From contig NZ_QJRF01000034.1 in assembly GCF_013393345.1 (NCBI RefSeq), positions 1 through 64,000 on the forward strand: a stretch of 64,000 nt of DNA, written 5' to 3'. Of the stretch, positions 53,325-62,279 are shown piece by piece; positions within the stretch are counted from its first letter, which is position 1, and the number at the start of each line of letters is the position of its first letter. The notes below the pieces were generated by a model. The model ran no database searches, had not been told where the DNA came from, and saw nothing but the letters and a program-made list of their open reading frames with translations. A program made the position numbers and the translations under genes. Origin of the DNA: Pseudomonas taiwanensis. Lineage in GTDB: Bacteria > Pseudomonadota > Gammaproteobacteria > Pseudomonadales > Pseudomonadaceae.

Positions 53325-55099
53325 GCCTCGTCGCTAGCAGCGCCGACAAGGCGTCGATCGCCCTGCGCATCATCGACTGCTGCCTGCGCGAAGACATCCG
53401 TGGCTTGCTCAGTCAGGGTCAGGTGCGCGACCTTCCAGCGGAGCTGGCCAACCAATGGCCGGGAGCCTCGGTGCAGGACTGGCTCTGCGTCAGCCATCTG
53501 GGCAGCGGCGAGCTCTGGCTGCCATTGCGCCGCGGCGGCCCTCTGCAAGCCTGGTGTGTGGAGCGCGATAGCTGGCTCTGGAAACAGCCGGATGGGGCGC
53601 GTGTCGAACAGGGCTATGATCGCTGGCTCGAACACCTCGGGCATGGCCTGGACGCCGAGAGCCTGGCGCTCTTCGCCGCCTACCGTGACGAAGCCGACTG
53701 CGCCGCCCTGCATCGCGGCCTCTGTCGCGAGGCCTACCAGGCGCAGGCAAGTAGCCTGGCCACCATGCTCGATGAACAATCCTGGGGCCAGCGGTTGCTC
53801 GGCATCGACCGCATCGCCAGCTACCTAGACCACCCCTTCTATCCCACCGCCCGCGCTAAGAGTGGCTTCGACCAGGCAGCCCTGCAGGGCTACGCGCCGG
53901 AATTCGCCCCGCGCTTCACCCTCAATTGGCTGGCCGTCCCGAAAAGCGATCTCAGACTCAGCAGCCCAGCGCCGGCCCATTGGCCGAGCTTCGGCGAACT
54001 CGGCCTGGACGTGGACCTGGCCACCAGTCATGTCCTGCTGCCGGTTCATCCGCTGACCTGGCCGATGCTGGAGCAATACGGCCTGCCCGCAGGCAGCCTC
54101 AAGGCCCCGCGCAGCGCCCTGCTGGTGGAACCGACGCTCTCCGTACGCACCATGGTTTGCGTGGAACACCCGCACTGCCACATTAAGCTGCCACTGCTGG
54201 TCAGCACCCTCGGCGCCCGCAACCTGCGGCTGATCAAACCGAGCACTTTGTACGACGGCCACTGGTTCCAGACCACCCTGCAAGCTCTCGCCGTACGCGA
54301 CCCGGCCCTAGGCCAGCGCTACCTGCACGTCGATGAGCTGCATGGCGGGCACGCTGGGGAACACAAGCACCTGGCCTACATCGTCCGGCGCTACCCGGCC
54401 GAACTAGCCGAGGCTACCCTGGTACCGGTCGCCGCCCTGGCCAGCCCGCTACCGGATGGCCGGCTGTTCCTCGAAGCGCTGGTCGAGCGCTTCCATGCCG
54501 GCGACCTGCAGGCCTGGCTGAGCGATTACCTGGACCTGCTGCTGCAAGTGCATCTGCGCCTGTGGCTGCGATACGGCATTGCCCTGGAAGCCAACCAGCA
54601 GAACGCCGTGCTCATCCTGCAGAGCGGCCAGCCCATGCGCTTGCTGATGAAGGATAACGACGCCGCACGCCTCTGGCCCGAACGCTTCGCCCAGGCCTGC
54701 CCTGACCTCGCGAGCCTACCTGTCGCGCTACGTGACGAGCGCATCCGCGTGGCCGACAGTCAGCCGCTGGCGGAAATGTTCTGCACCATCACCCTGCAGC
54801 TGAACATGGTCGCCCCGCTGGAGGCGATCGCCGACGCCGGCTTGGCAGCGCGGGAAACGCTCTACGCGACCCTGCGCCAACGCCTGCTCGCCTGCATCGA
54901 GCAGCTGGAGGGCGAAGGCCTGGACTGCGGGGAGGCCCGACGCTTCCTGCTGGGCAGTCCGACCCTGCCGGTGAAGTACCTGCTGAGCGCCGGTAGCCTG
55001 TTCAGCAAGGCGCAGTCCGGGGCCCAGGACATCAACAAGTTCTATGGCTACAGCGCGGCAAATTTTCTGCTGGAGGTGCAACCATGCCGCGCCGACTGA
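53321..55099 (+). CDS. pvsB: NRPS-independent siderophore synthetase (IucA/IucC), PvsB-like
   Basis: The 592-residue synthetase has the ATP/substrate motifs VRTMVCVEHPHCHIKLPLLV, HGGHAGEHKHLAYIV and EANQQNAVLIL, and a C-terminal FhuF-like part. It joins a carboxylate (citrate or 2-oxoglutarate) to an amine or alcohol. It is the second of five overlapping genes; its end overlaps pvsC by 16 bases. Confidence 0.92.
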   Translation: MSLVASSADKASIALRIIDCCLREDIRGLLSQGQVRDLPAELANQWPGASVQDWLCVSHLGSGELWLPLRRGGPLQAWCVERDSWLWKQPDGARVEQGYDRWLEHLGHGLDAESLALFAAYRDEADCAALHRGLCREAYQAQASSLATMLDEQSWGQRLLGIDRIASYLDHPFYPTARAKSGFDQAALQGYAPEFAPRFTLNWLAVPKSDLRLSSPAPAHWPSFGELGLDVDLATSHVLLPVHPLTWPMLEQYGLPAGSLKAPRSALLVEPTLSVRTMVCVEHPHCHIKLPLLVSTLGARNLRLIKPSTLYDGHWFQTTLQALAVRDPALGQRYLHVDELHGGHAGEHKHLAYIVRRYPAELAEATLVPVAALASPLPDGRLFLEALVERFHAGDLQAWLSDYLDLLLQVHLRLWLRYGIALEANQQNAVLILQSGQPMRLLMKDNDAARLWPERFAQACPDLASLPVALRDERIRVADSQPLAEMFCTITLQLNMVAPLEAIADAGLAARETLYATLRQRLLACIEQLEGEGLDCGEARRFLLGSPTLPVKYLLSAGSLFSKAQSGAQDINKFYGYSAANFLLEVQPCRAD

Positions 55100-56229
55100 T
55101 TGCCAGCGTGCTGCTTGGCCACTACCTCTCCGCCTTCACTGCCCTGGGCATTCCGCTGTACCTGCCGCGCATCCTCGCCGATCTGGCGCCGGATACGCCG
55201 GCCTGGAGCATTGGCGTGCTGTTCATCCTGCCGACCCTATGCACCGCCCTGGCTGCGCCGCTCTGGGGCCAGCTGGCCGATCGTCATGGCTGCCGCCTGT
55301 CGCTGTTGCGCGCCCATGCGGGACTTTGCGCTGGATTCCTGCTGGCCGGCTTCAGCCCCAACCTCACGGTGTTTGTGCTGGCACTGGTGATCCAGGGCAC
55401 CTTCGGCGGCGCCATGGCGGCATCCAATGCCTACCTGGCCACCCAGCTCAAGGACGGCAGCCTCTCCCGGGCATTGAACTGGACCCAGTATTCGGCACGG
55501 CTGGCGATGATCAGCGGGCCAATCCTGCTCGGCCTGCTCACGGCCAGCGGCATGGGTCTGGAGCTCTACCGGTCGCTGGCCTGGCTGCCGCTGCTGGCCT
55601 TCGTGCTGATCCTGCCGCTGCCGGCCGATTCGCCCCGGCGCCAGGCCGGCACCAAGGCCAAGGGCGAGCAACCTGGCCAACTGCCGGACGACCTGCAACG
55701 CCTGCTGGCGGTGCAGTTCCTATTCAGTTTCGCCATGGTGGTGACTTTCCCCTACTTCGTCCCCTACGGCGAAGCCCTGGGGCTGGGCAACGACGCCCTT
55801 ATCGGTCTGCTCTACAGCCTGCCGCATCTGGTCTACCTGCTGGCCCTGCCGTGGGCCCAGCGCCAGGCCGCCAACCTGCTCCTGCCGGGACTCGGCCTAT
55901 TAGCCCTAGCCAACGCCCTGCAGTTCTGGACCAGTCAGCCGGAGTCGCTGTTCGCGCTGCGCCTGCTTAGCGGCGCCGGCATGCTGCTTGGTTTCATCGG
56001 TCTGCATCGCTGCCTCAGCCAACGCAGCCGCCAAGGCAGTGCCGGGCGCCTGTTCGGCTGGTACGACTCCAGCGGCAAATGGGCCGGCGCCGCAGCCGGC
56101 GTCACCGCAGGTCTGGTCAGCCAGAGCTGCGGTATCGCGTCCCCCTTCCTGGTCGCCTGCCTGGCCGCCGTCGCGGCGCTGGTACTGGCGCGTCCCTTGC
56201 TCACCGCCACGCGGGAGATAACTGCATGA
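55084..56229 (+). CDS. pvsC: MFS transporter, siderophore exporter PvsC-like
   Basis: The 381-residue protein has twelve predicted membrane helices and the MFS loop motif GQLADRHGCRLSLL. Set between two siderophore synthetase genes, it matches PvsC, the vibrioferrin exporter. The start at 55084 (MPRRLIASVLLGHYLS) overlaps the pvsB end. Confidence 0.9.
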   Translation: MPRRLIASVLLGHYLSAFTALGIPLYLPRILADLAPDTPAWSIGVLFILPTLCTALAAPLWGQLADRHGCRLSLLRAHAGLCAGFLLAGFSPNLTVFVLALVIQGTFGGAMAASNAYLATQLKDGSLSRALNWTQYSARLAMISGPILLGLLTASGMGLELYRSLAWLPLLAFVLILPLPADSPRRQAGTKAKGEQPGQLPDDLQRLLAVQFLFSFAMVVTFPYFVPYGEALGLGNDALIGLLYSLPHLVYLLALPWAQRQAANLLLPGLGLLALANALQFWTSQPESLFALRLLSGAGMLLGFIGLHRCLSQRSRQGSAGRLFGWYDSSGKWAGAAAGVTAGLVSQSCGIASPFLVACLAAVAALVLARPLLTATREITA

Positions 56230-57977
56230 ACCTTGCGAACAACCTGGCCACCCTCCACGAACGCACACTCGACGGCGACGCCCAGCACCACGCCATCGAA
56301 TGCCTGATAAATTGCTATCTGCGCGAGTACGCCTTGCCCCGTGGCGAGGCCAGCCTCGACTCCCGGGATCACGACCTGCCGATGAGCCTTCGTCAGCTCG
56401 CTGGTCAGCGCGTGTGCATTCGCTTGCCGGCGGGACGCCTGGCCCTGCTGGCCGATCGCACAAGCGTGCTCGGCCGCTGCCGCTTTGTCAGCGCGCCCTA
56501 CTACAAAGGCAACGGCAACGGCTGGCGTCCCCTTGGCGCCCTGGAGCTGGCGCGCCTGCTGATCGCCCCGCTGACCAGCGCCGAACGCCATGGTGAACTG
56601 GTACAACAGATCGGCAACAGCCTGCACATCACCCGCACTTTCCTGCGCCACGCCGTACCCGCCAACCAGCAACCGGAAGACAGCCTGTTGCGTTCGGAGC
56701 AGCACCAGATATGGGGCCACGCCCTGCACCCAACGCCCAAGAGCCGTGAGGGCGTCGCCCTCGACGCGCTGCTGGCGTGCTCACCCGAGGTGGGCGCCTG
56801 CTTCGCCTTGCATTGGTTCCGTGTCGACCCGATCCTCGTACGCCACCAGGGCAATGACCCGCGCGACACCCTGCGACAGCTCAGCGGCCGTGACGACCTC
56901 TACCCGTGCCACCCCTGGGAAGTACAGCGCATTCTCGCCAATCCGTTGGTGCAGCGGGCACAGTCGCAGGGGCTGATGGAGTACCTCGGCGCCCAGGGCC
57001 TGCCGCTTTACCCCACCTCATCGGTGCGTACCCTGTACCACCCGGATCTGGAGTATTTCCTCAAGTTCTCCGTGCACGTGCGGCTGACCAATTGCGTGCG
57101 CAAGAACGCCTGGTATGAGCTGGACAGCGCCGTTGCCCTGACCCGATTGCTGACGCCGGTCATGGACGAACTGGCCGAGGCCCGGCCGGGCTTCGAGCTG
57201 ATGCCTGAGCCCGCCGCCAGTACACTCGACCTCAGCGCCCTGGGCGATCCCGAACAGGCCCGCGACGTCACCGAATGCTTCGGCATCCTCTACCGCAGTA
57301 ACCTGGAGCTGGCGAGCCGCACCGCGTTCCAGCCGCAGGTGGCCATGGCCCTGTTCACCTGGGACCTGCACGGCCACAGCGTGTGCCGGCAGCGCGTCCG
57401 TCAGTGTGCTGAACGCCGTGGCTTGTCCCAGGCCAAGGCCACCCTGCTTTGGCTGGAGCGCTATGCCGACCTGCTGCTTGGCGGCGTATTGCACTGCCTG
57501 TTCCGCCATGGCGTGGTACTGGAGCCGCACCTGCAGAACACCGTCCTCGGCTTCGACGACGACGGCCTGCCCAGCCGCGTCTGGGTCCGTGACCTGGAGG
57601 GTACCAAGCTGGTCCCCGAGTATTGGCCGCAGGCACGCCTGGCGCACCTCGACGAGCGCACCCGCGCATCCCTCTACTACAGCGCCGACAAGGCCTGGAA
57701 GCGATTCGCCTACTGCGCCCTGGTGAACAACCTGGGCGAAGCGATCTTCCACCTCGCCGACGGCCAAGCCGCACTGGAGCAACGTCTGTGGCAGCGTGTC
57801 GGCCAGCAGCTGGAGCAGCTCTGCGAGGACCTCGGCCAGCCGGAGCAATTGCTCGATCTGTGCGCCGGTGCGGCACTGCCTAGCAAGGAAAATTTCATGA
57901 CCCGCCTGATGCAGCGCGCCGACCGCGACGCCGGCTACACCACCCTGCCCAACCCCTTCTTCGGAGCCCGCCCATGA
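56226..57977 (+). CDS. pvsD: NRPS-independent siderophore synthetase (IucA/IucC), PvsD-like
   Basis: The 583-residue synthetase has PCHPWEVQRILANPLVQ, SSVRTLYHPDLEYFLKFS, EPHLQNTVLGF and WVRDLEGTKLVPEY. It is a paralogue of PvsB from a different NIS subgroup, as expected when two different carboxylates are activated. It starts at the ATGA overlap with pvsC; the frame is open upstream but that part lies within pvsC. Confidence 0.92.
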   Translation: MNLANNLATLHERTLDGDAQHHAIECLINCYLREYALPRGEASLDSRDHDLPMSLRQLAGQRVCIRLPAGRLALLADRTSVLGRCRFVSAPYYKGNGNGWRPLGALELARLLIAPLTSAERHGELVQQIGNSLHITRTFLRHAVPANQQPEDSLLRSEQHQIWGHALHPTPKSREGVALDALLACSPEVGACFALHWFRVDPILVRHQGNDPRDTLRQLSGRDDLYPCHPWEVQRILANPLVQRAQSQGLMEYLGAQGLPLYPTSSVRTLYHPDLEYFLKFSVHVRLTNCVRKNAWYELDSAVALTRLLTPVMDELAEARPGFELMPEPAASTLDLSALGDPEQARDVTECFGILYRSNLELASRTAFQPQVAMALFTWDLHGHSVCRQRVRQCAERRGLSQAKATLLWLERYADLLLGGVLHCLFRHGVVLEPHLQNTVLGFDDDGLPSRVWVRDLEGTKLVPEYWPQARLAHLDERTRASLYYSADKAWKRFAYCALVNNLGEAIFHLADGQAALEQRLWQRVGQQLEQLCEDLGQPEQLLDLCAGAALPSKENFMTRLMQRADRDAGYTTLPNPFFGARP

Positions 57978-59158
57978 GCCTTCCCCAGCGCATCACCGAT
58001 GCCATCGACGAGCTGCGCGAGAAAGCCCGCGACCCGCTCTGTGCCTACCTGTACGACCTGCCGGCCTTGGAGCAGCGCGTGCGTGCCATGCGCGCCGTGC
58101 TACCCGCGGGCTGTGAACTCTTCTACGCTGCCAAAGCCAACCCGGAAGTACCCATCTTGCGCACCCTGGCACCGCTGGTCGATGGTTTCGAGGCCGCTTC
58201 CGGCGGCGAACTGGCCTGGCTGCATGAGCACTGCCCGAACCAGCCGCTAATCTTCGGTGGCCCCGGCAAGCTCGACAGCGAACTGGAAGCCGCGCTGGAC
58301 TGCCGGATCGACGCCTTCCATGTGGAAAGCGTGCACGAATTGCGCCGCCTCGCGCGGCTCGCCGCAGTACGCGGCCTTCGCGCCCCAGTGCTGCTGCGGC
58401 TCAACCTCAAGCTGGCCGAGGCACCGGACAGCCGCCTGGTAATGGGCGGCAAGCCCACGCCCTTCGGCCTCGATGAAGACGCGCTGGACGAAGCCTTGGC
58501 ACTGCTGCGCCAGGAACCTGCCCTGGAGCTCAAGGGCCTGCATTTTCACCTGCTCTCCCACCAGTTGGACGTGGCGGCCCACCTGCAACTGATCCGTGCC
58601 TACTGCCAAGCCTTCCGCCGCATCTGTCGTGAGCAAGATATGCAGCTTCCGCTACTGAACGTGGGCGGTGGCATGGGCATCAACTACCAGGACCCGGCAG
58701 GCTCCTTCGACTGGCCCCGCTTCTGCCAGGGCCTGACCGAGGTACTGGCGGAGGAAGGCATGGCGGACACCCGTGTCCGCTTCGAGATCGGCCGCTTCAT
58801 CAGCGCTGCCTGTGGCTACTACGTGATGCAGGTGCTCGACATCAAACGCAACCACGGCCAGTACTTCGCCGTGGCCCGCGGCGGCACCCACCACTTCCGC
58901 ACCCCGGCGGCCCAGGGCCACGACCACCCCTTCGTGGTGCTGCGCGGGGGTCGGGTACCGGAACTGCGAGGTCAGCCCATCACCCTGGTTGGCCAGCTAT
59001 GCACGCCAAAGGACGTATTGGCACGCCAGCAGCAAATAAGCGAACTCGCGGTCGACGATCTGCTGGTGTTCACCCACGCCGGCGCCTACGCCTGGAATAT
59101 CTCCCACCAAAAATTTCTGATGCATGAGCCACCGCAAATGATCTTCCTGGCCGAGTAA
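57974..59158 (+). CDS. pvsE: PLP-dependent decarboxylase, PvsE/SbnH-like
   Basis: The 394-residue enzyme is a fold-type III decarboxylase: PLP lysine in FYAAKANPEVP, glycine-rich NVGGGMGINY, RFEIGRFISAACGYYV and the active-site Cys in GQLCTPKDVL. In vibrioferrin synthesis it decarboxylates the serine-derived intermediate to the ethanolamine unit; SbnH does the parallel step in staphyloferrin B. It ends the operon. No receptor gene (pvuA-type) follows in this window. Confidence 0.9.
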   Translation: MSLPQRITDAIDELREKARDPLCAYLYDLPALEQRVRAMRAVLPAGCELFYAAKANPEVPILRTLAPLVDGFEAASGGELAWLHEHCPNQPLIFGGPGKLDSELEAALDCRIDAFHVESVHELRRLARLAAVRGLRAPVLLRLNLKLAEAPDSRLVMGGKPTPFGLDEDALDEALALLRQEPALELKGLHFHLLSHQLDVAAHLQLIRAYCQAFRRICREQDMQLPLLNVGGGMGINYQDPAGSFDWPRFCQGLTEVLAEEGMADTRVRFEIGRFISAACGYYVMQVLDIKRNHGQYFAVARGGTHHFRTPAAQGHDHPFVVLRGGRVPELRGQPITLVGQLCTPKDVLARQQQISELAVDDLLVFTHAGAYAWNISHQKFLMHEPPQMIFLAE

Positions 59159-59748
59159 GGATCGGTATGTGAACGGACAGGCATTGACCGGAAGCAGACG
59201 ACAGCAAGAGGCCAGTAGCAAATGCCCGTCATTTGATGCCTCTAGCTGCCATTGGTCGATGTGATGAACGGAGAGTGCACAGCCTGGTGGGAGGGCTATA
59301 CCGGTTAAGCCGTATTCGTCCTCCACTGCCGGCCGGGCGCCAGCTACGGATCTGCTAATGCATCAGGGCATTGCACAAAGTTTGCAAACGAAGCTTTGCA
59401 AGGTGCTGCCTCGTTGCCTGATTCAATGCTCGGCTGACCCTACGGGCGATCTGACGGTCGTGGCGAAACCGCTGGAGGGGATGAGGGCTGGGTCATCACG
59501 GGCTTCAATGCCAAAGACCTTGCCACGCCGGCAGCGCTCGACCAGGCCGTTTGGGAAATCTACTGGGAGATTCGGGAAGGCCTCAGGGAACAGTGAGGCC
59601 GCCACGGGAGAGAACCATGGCGGCCCCTGAGACGTTCAAGATCATGCGCCAATGAAAGTGATCCTGAATGCCCACTCGAAAGTAATCCTGCTCCACGCTG
59701 TGGACGATTCAATGTGTAAGGCCTGTCTATTTGCCCTGAGTATTGCAA
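59159..59748 (+). other. Stretch without an intact gene, with a 3' fragment of an unknown gene
   Basis: About 590 bases follow the siderophore operon. Around 59445-59593 a plus-strand frame reads GWVITGFNAKDLATPAALDQ and AVWEIYWEIREGLREQ before a stop, as if the end of a gene whose start has been lost; I do not recognise it. Near 59650-59695 the near-repeat AAAGTGATCCTG and AAAGTAATCCTG occurs 20 bases apart, resembling the short terminal repeats of some insertion sequences. This looks like scar tissue of past insertions. Confidence 0.4.
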
Positions 59749-60549
59749 ATGCACGATGTAGACCTTCCCAATCTGCTTGGCTACGTAATCTCCGAAGTGC
59801 TCGATGCTGGGAATCTGATGCTGGCGGAGTGGGCTCGCCCTAAAGGGCCACGACGTCGCAAAGGGAAGTCGGTCGTCGATACTGAAATCGAATGGCAATT
59901 GCGGGATGCCTTGAAAGAGGCACTTGAGTGCAATTTCTGGGGCAGAGCCACGGGATATGTATTGACTGGCGATCCATGGTGCTGGGTAGTTAATCCCAAT
60001 GATGGCAGCAACGATTTCCTCAAGGGTCGGATGGTCTCGACCATCTCTGTGGGGCTGCTGTACGAAGGTGTGCCCGTGTTGGGGGTGGTGTATGCCCCTA
60101 TCACAGACGAGTTCGGTCCCGACTGCATCGCCTGGGCTGAGGGACTACCGCACTTGCTGCGCAATGGTCACGAAGTACGCAATGACCTGAGTGAGCAAAA
60201 TTTGTCCGCAGGAAGCGCCGTCCTGGTAGGCACGACCGTTCTTCAGCCCTACTTGAAGACGGAGCTCTGTGCACCTGGCCAATGCATGGCGATGACGAGC
60301 ATCGCCTACCGTCTTGCCCTCACGGCTGCTGGCGATGCAGTGTGTGCCATCTCGTTGGATGCTTTGTCTGCACACGACGTTGTGGCAGGGCACGCGCTAC
60401 TGCGTGCGTGTGGCGGGGTCCTGCTGAACCAGGATGGGCAGGCAATTACGTACGGCACTGAAGCAACCATGATCACTGCCTCGCAGCATTGTCTGGGTGG
60501 CGCACCGCAAGCCTGCGCAGTGCTACTGCATCGCGAATGGATTACTTAG
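59749..60549 (+). CDS. Inositol-monophosphatase-like protein with degenerate active site
   Basis: The 266-residue protein has the overall IMPase pattern: VVDTEIEWQLRDALKE, WVVNPNDGSNDF, VGLLYEGVPVLGVVYAP and HDVVAGHALLRACGG. The metal-binding residues are altered. The usual Glu-Glu pair before the core motif is replaced by Ala-Thr (GRATG), and the first Asp of DPxDGT is Asn. Only the second Asp and the late Asp are kept. It may have lost phosphatase activity or changed specificity. G+C is lower than in its surroundings and no partner gene is adjacent. The start at 59749 is favoured over a TTG two codons upstream. Confidence 0.7.
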   Translation: MHDVDLPNLLGYVISEVLDAGNLMLAEWARPKGPRRRKGKSVVDTEIEWQLRDALKEALECNFWGRATGYVLTGDPWCWVVNPNDGSNDFLKGRMVSTISVGLLYEGVPVLGVVYAPITDEFGPDCIAWAEGLPHLLRNGHEVRNDLSEQNLSAGSAVLVGTTVLQPYLKTELCAPGQCMAMTSIAYRLALTAAGDAVCAISLDALSAHDVVAGHALLRACGGVLLNQDGQAITYGTEATMITASQHCLGGAPQACAVLLHREWIT

Positions 60550-60602
60550 GAGCGCAACCAGTCCTTGCGCAGCAGCCAGGCCGCATTTCCGATTTGCAGG
60601 AT

Positions 60603-60645
60603 GCCGCATTCTTGTCCTCCGTGTGAGCGAGGATAAGAATGCGGT
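60603..60645. terminator. Hairpin downstream of the IMPase-like gene
   Basis: CCGCATTCTTGTCCTC and GAGGATAAGAATGCGG pair with one G-T position around a ten-base loop. It is a terminator-like structure without a T tract, between convergent genes. Confidence 0.55.
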
Positions 60646-60706
60646 ATCCCGTACAAACGGCGTTAATGGTCAGAAGGAGCCGGTAGCGAAGGGCTGCCTC
60701 GCATAC

Positions 60707-61324
60707 TCACGAGACAGTCCAAAGCTGATCCACCCTCGTCGTAAAGCTCTGACTCATCAGCTCCCGCCTCATCCCCCAGTCCGGCGCCACGGGCACCCCG
60801 CCCGGCCGGACTGTCCCCTTCCCCCATCGCACATTGATGGCATCCATCACCGCCATAGCCTTGCTCGCCCGCTCCGGCTGGACGGGCGCGAACAGATCGC
60901 CGGTGAACTCGCCCGGCTGGCGTAGATCCAGGAGCAGCACCTCGGCCTTGCTGAAGGCGAAGCCGGCCCGATAGACCAGCTCCAGCCCCTCGCAGGCAGC
61001 CTTGGTGATCAGCCGAGTGTCATCGGTGGGGTACGGCAGCTCGACGGCGACGCCCTTGGCGAACTTGGGTTCGTCCGGATTGAACATGCCGGTGCGGATG
61101 CTCACTCGCACCTGCTTGCACATCGAGCCCTGGGCCCGGAGCTTTTCGCATGCCCGGGCAGCATAGGTGGCCACCGCCTCGCGAATGGGCGCCAGGTCAT
61201 GCAGGCGCTTGCCAAACATCCTGCTGCAGCAGATCTCCTGCTTGCGCGGGGCAGCGTCCTCCAGCTCCAGGCAGGCGACTCCTCGCAGCTCGCGCGCAGT
61301 CTTCGGGGAGATCGTCGACCCCAC
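60707..61324 (-). pseudogene. umuC: Truncated UmuC/RulB (DNA polymerase V subunit), C-terminal part
   Basis: The remaining frame of about 205 residues covers only the little-finger and C-terminal region: ARELRGVACLELEDAAPRKQ, KQEICCSRMFGKRL, ELPYPTDDTRLITKAACEGL. The catalytic palm and fingers (about the first 220 residues of a 420-residue UmuC) are missing. Upstream, at 61335-61370, GTTACGGAAACGATG and GTTACGGAAATGATC form a direct repeat of unknown origin at the break. rulB/umuC genes are known integration targets in Pseudomonas, so the break fits insertion or excision of a mobile element. Confidence 0.85.
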
Positions 61325-61387
61325 AAAATGAGAGGGGTTACGGAAACGATGTAAAAGTTACGGAAATGATCCGCTAGTGGGGAAAAG

Positions 61388-61425
61388 AAAAAACCCCGTA
61401 GATTTTTGATCTACGGGGCTTTTTA
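61388..61425 (-). terminator. Rho-independent terminator of the tRNA-Gly/tRNA-Cys transcript
   Basis: On the minus strand GCCCCGTAGATC pairs with GATCTACGGGGT-like sequence (CCCCGTAGAT / ATCTACGGGG) and is followed by six T. It lies directly after tRNA-Cys. Confidence 0.88.
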
Positions 61426-61427
61426 GA

Positions 61428-61501
61428 TGGAGGCCGAAGTCGGAATCGAACCGGCGTACACGGATTTGCAATCCGCTGCATGACCACTCTGCCATCCGGC
61501 C
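61428..61501 (-). tRNA. tRNA-Cys (anticodon GCA)
   Basis: The gene begins GGCCGGATGGCAGAGTGGTC and ends CCGACTTCGGCCTCCA with an encoded CCA. The anticodon arm is GCGGATTGCAAATCCGT. Length 74 bases. Confidence 0.96.
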
Positions 61502-61541
61502 TAACAATAACGCCGCTTGCGGCGGCGTCATCGCGTGAAAC

Positions 61542-61617
<76 letters not shown>

Positions 61618-61686
61618 TTTGTCGTGTTGACGGGCGCCATTCTATAGATTCATGAACAGCCGTCAACCCCTTGATTCAAAAAACTT

Positions 61687-62247
61687 TTATTTTTCCTTCG
61701 GGTCGGTGCTGAGGTGCGGCAAAGCGGCTAGCAGGTAGTGCAGCATGGACCAGAGGGTAAGTGCGGCAGCGAGGATCAGCAGGAAATATCCAACGCCGAC
61801 CCAGAAGGTGAGCAGCGGCGGATTGGCCAGAAGAATGACCAGCGCCACCATCTGCGCCGCAGTCTTCCATTTGCCCAGGTTGGACACCGCAACATGGGCA
61901 CGCGCACCTAGCTCCGCCATCCACTCACGCAGGGCCGACACCACGATCTCGCGACCAATGATGGTGGCAGCAGGTAGCGTCAGCCAGAGGTTGTGGTGCT
62001 CTTCCACCAGCAGCACCAGCGCTACCGCCACCATCAGCTTGTCAGCCACCGGATCGAGGAAGGCACCAAAGGGCGTGCTTTGCTGCCAACGCCGCGCCAG
62101 GTAGCCATCGAACCAGTCGGTGACCGCCGCGATGGCAAAGACTGCACTGGCTGCCAGATAGCTCCAGGAGAACGGCAGATAGAAAAGCAGGATGAAGACG
62201 GGAATGAGCAGTACGCGCAGAACGGTGAGCAGGTTAGGAATATTCAT
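61687..62247 (-). CDS. pgsA: CDP-diacylglycerol-glycerol-3-phosphate 3-phosphatidyltransferase
   Basis: The 186-residue membrane enzyme has the CDP-alcohol phosphotransferase signature [11 protein letters not shown] with downstream [10 protein letters not shown], and about four to six hydrophobic segments. It makes phosphatidylglycerophosphate. It lies 32 bases downstream of uvrC. Confidence 0.96.
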   Translation of the reverse strand: MNIPNLLTVLRVLLIPVFILLFYLPFSWSYLAASAVFAIAAVTDWFDGYLARRWQQSTPFGAFLDPVADKLMVAVALVLLVEEHHNLWLTLPAATIIGREIVVSALREWMAELGARAHVAVSNLGKWKTAAQMVALVILLANPPLLTFWVGVGYFLLILAAALTLWSMLHYLLAALPHLSTDPKEK

Positions 62248-62279
62248 CGTTACGGCTGGTTCTGAAGGAAGGCCGCATT

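Noticed and set aside
59650-59695. Insertion sequence end
   Set aside because: Two 12-base near-repeats resemble terminal repeats of some IS families, but no transposase or opposite end is visible, so no mobile element is called.
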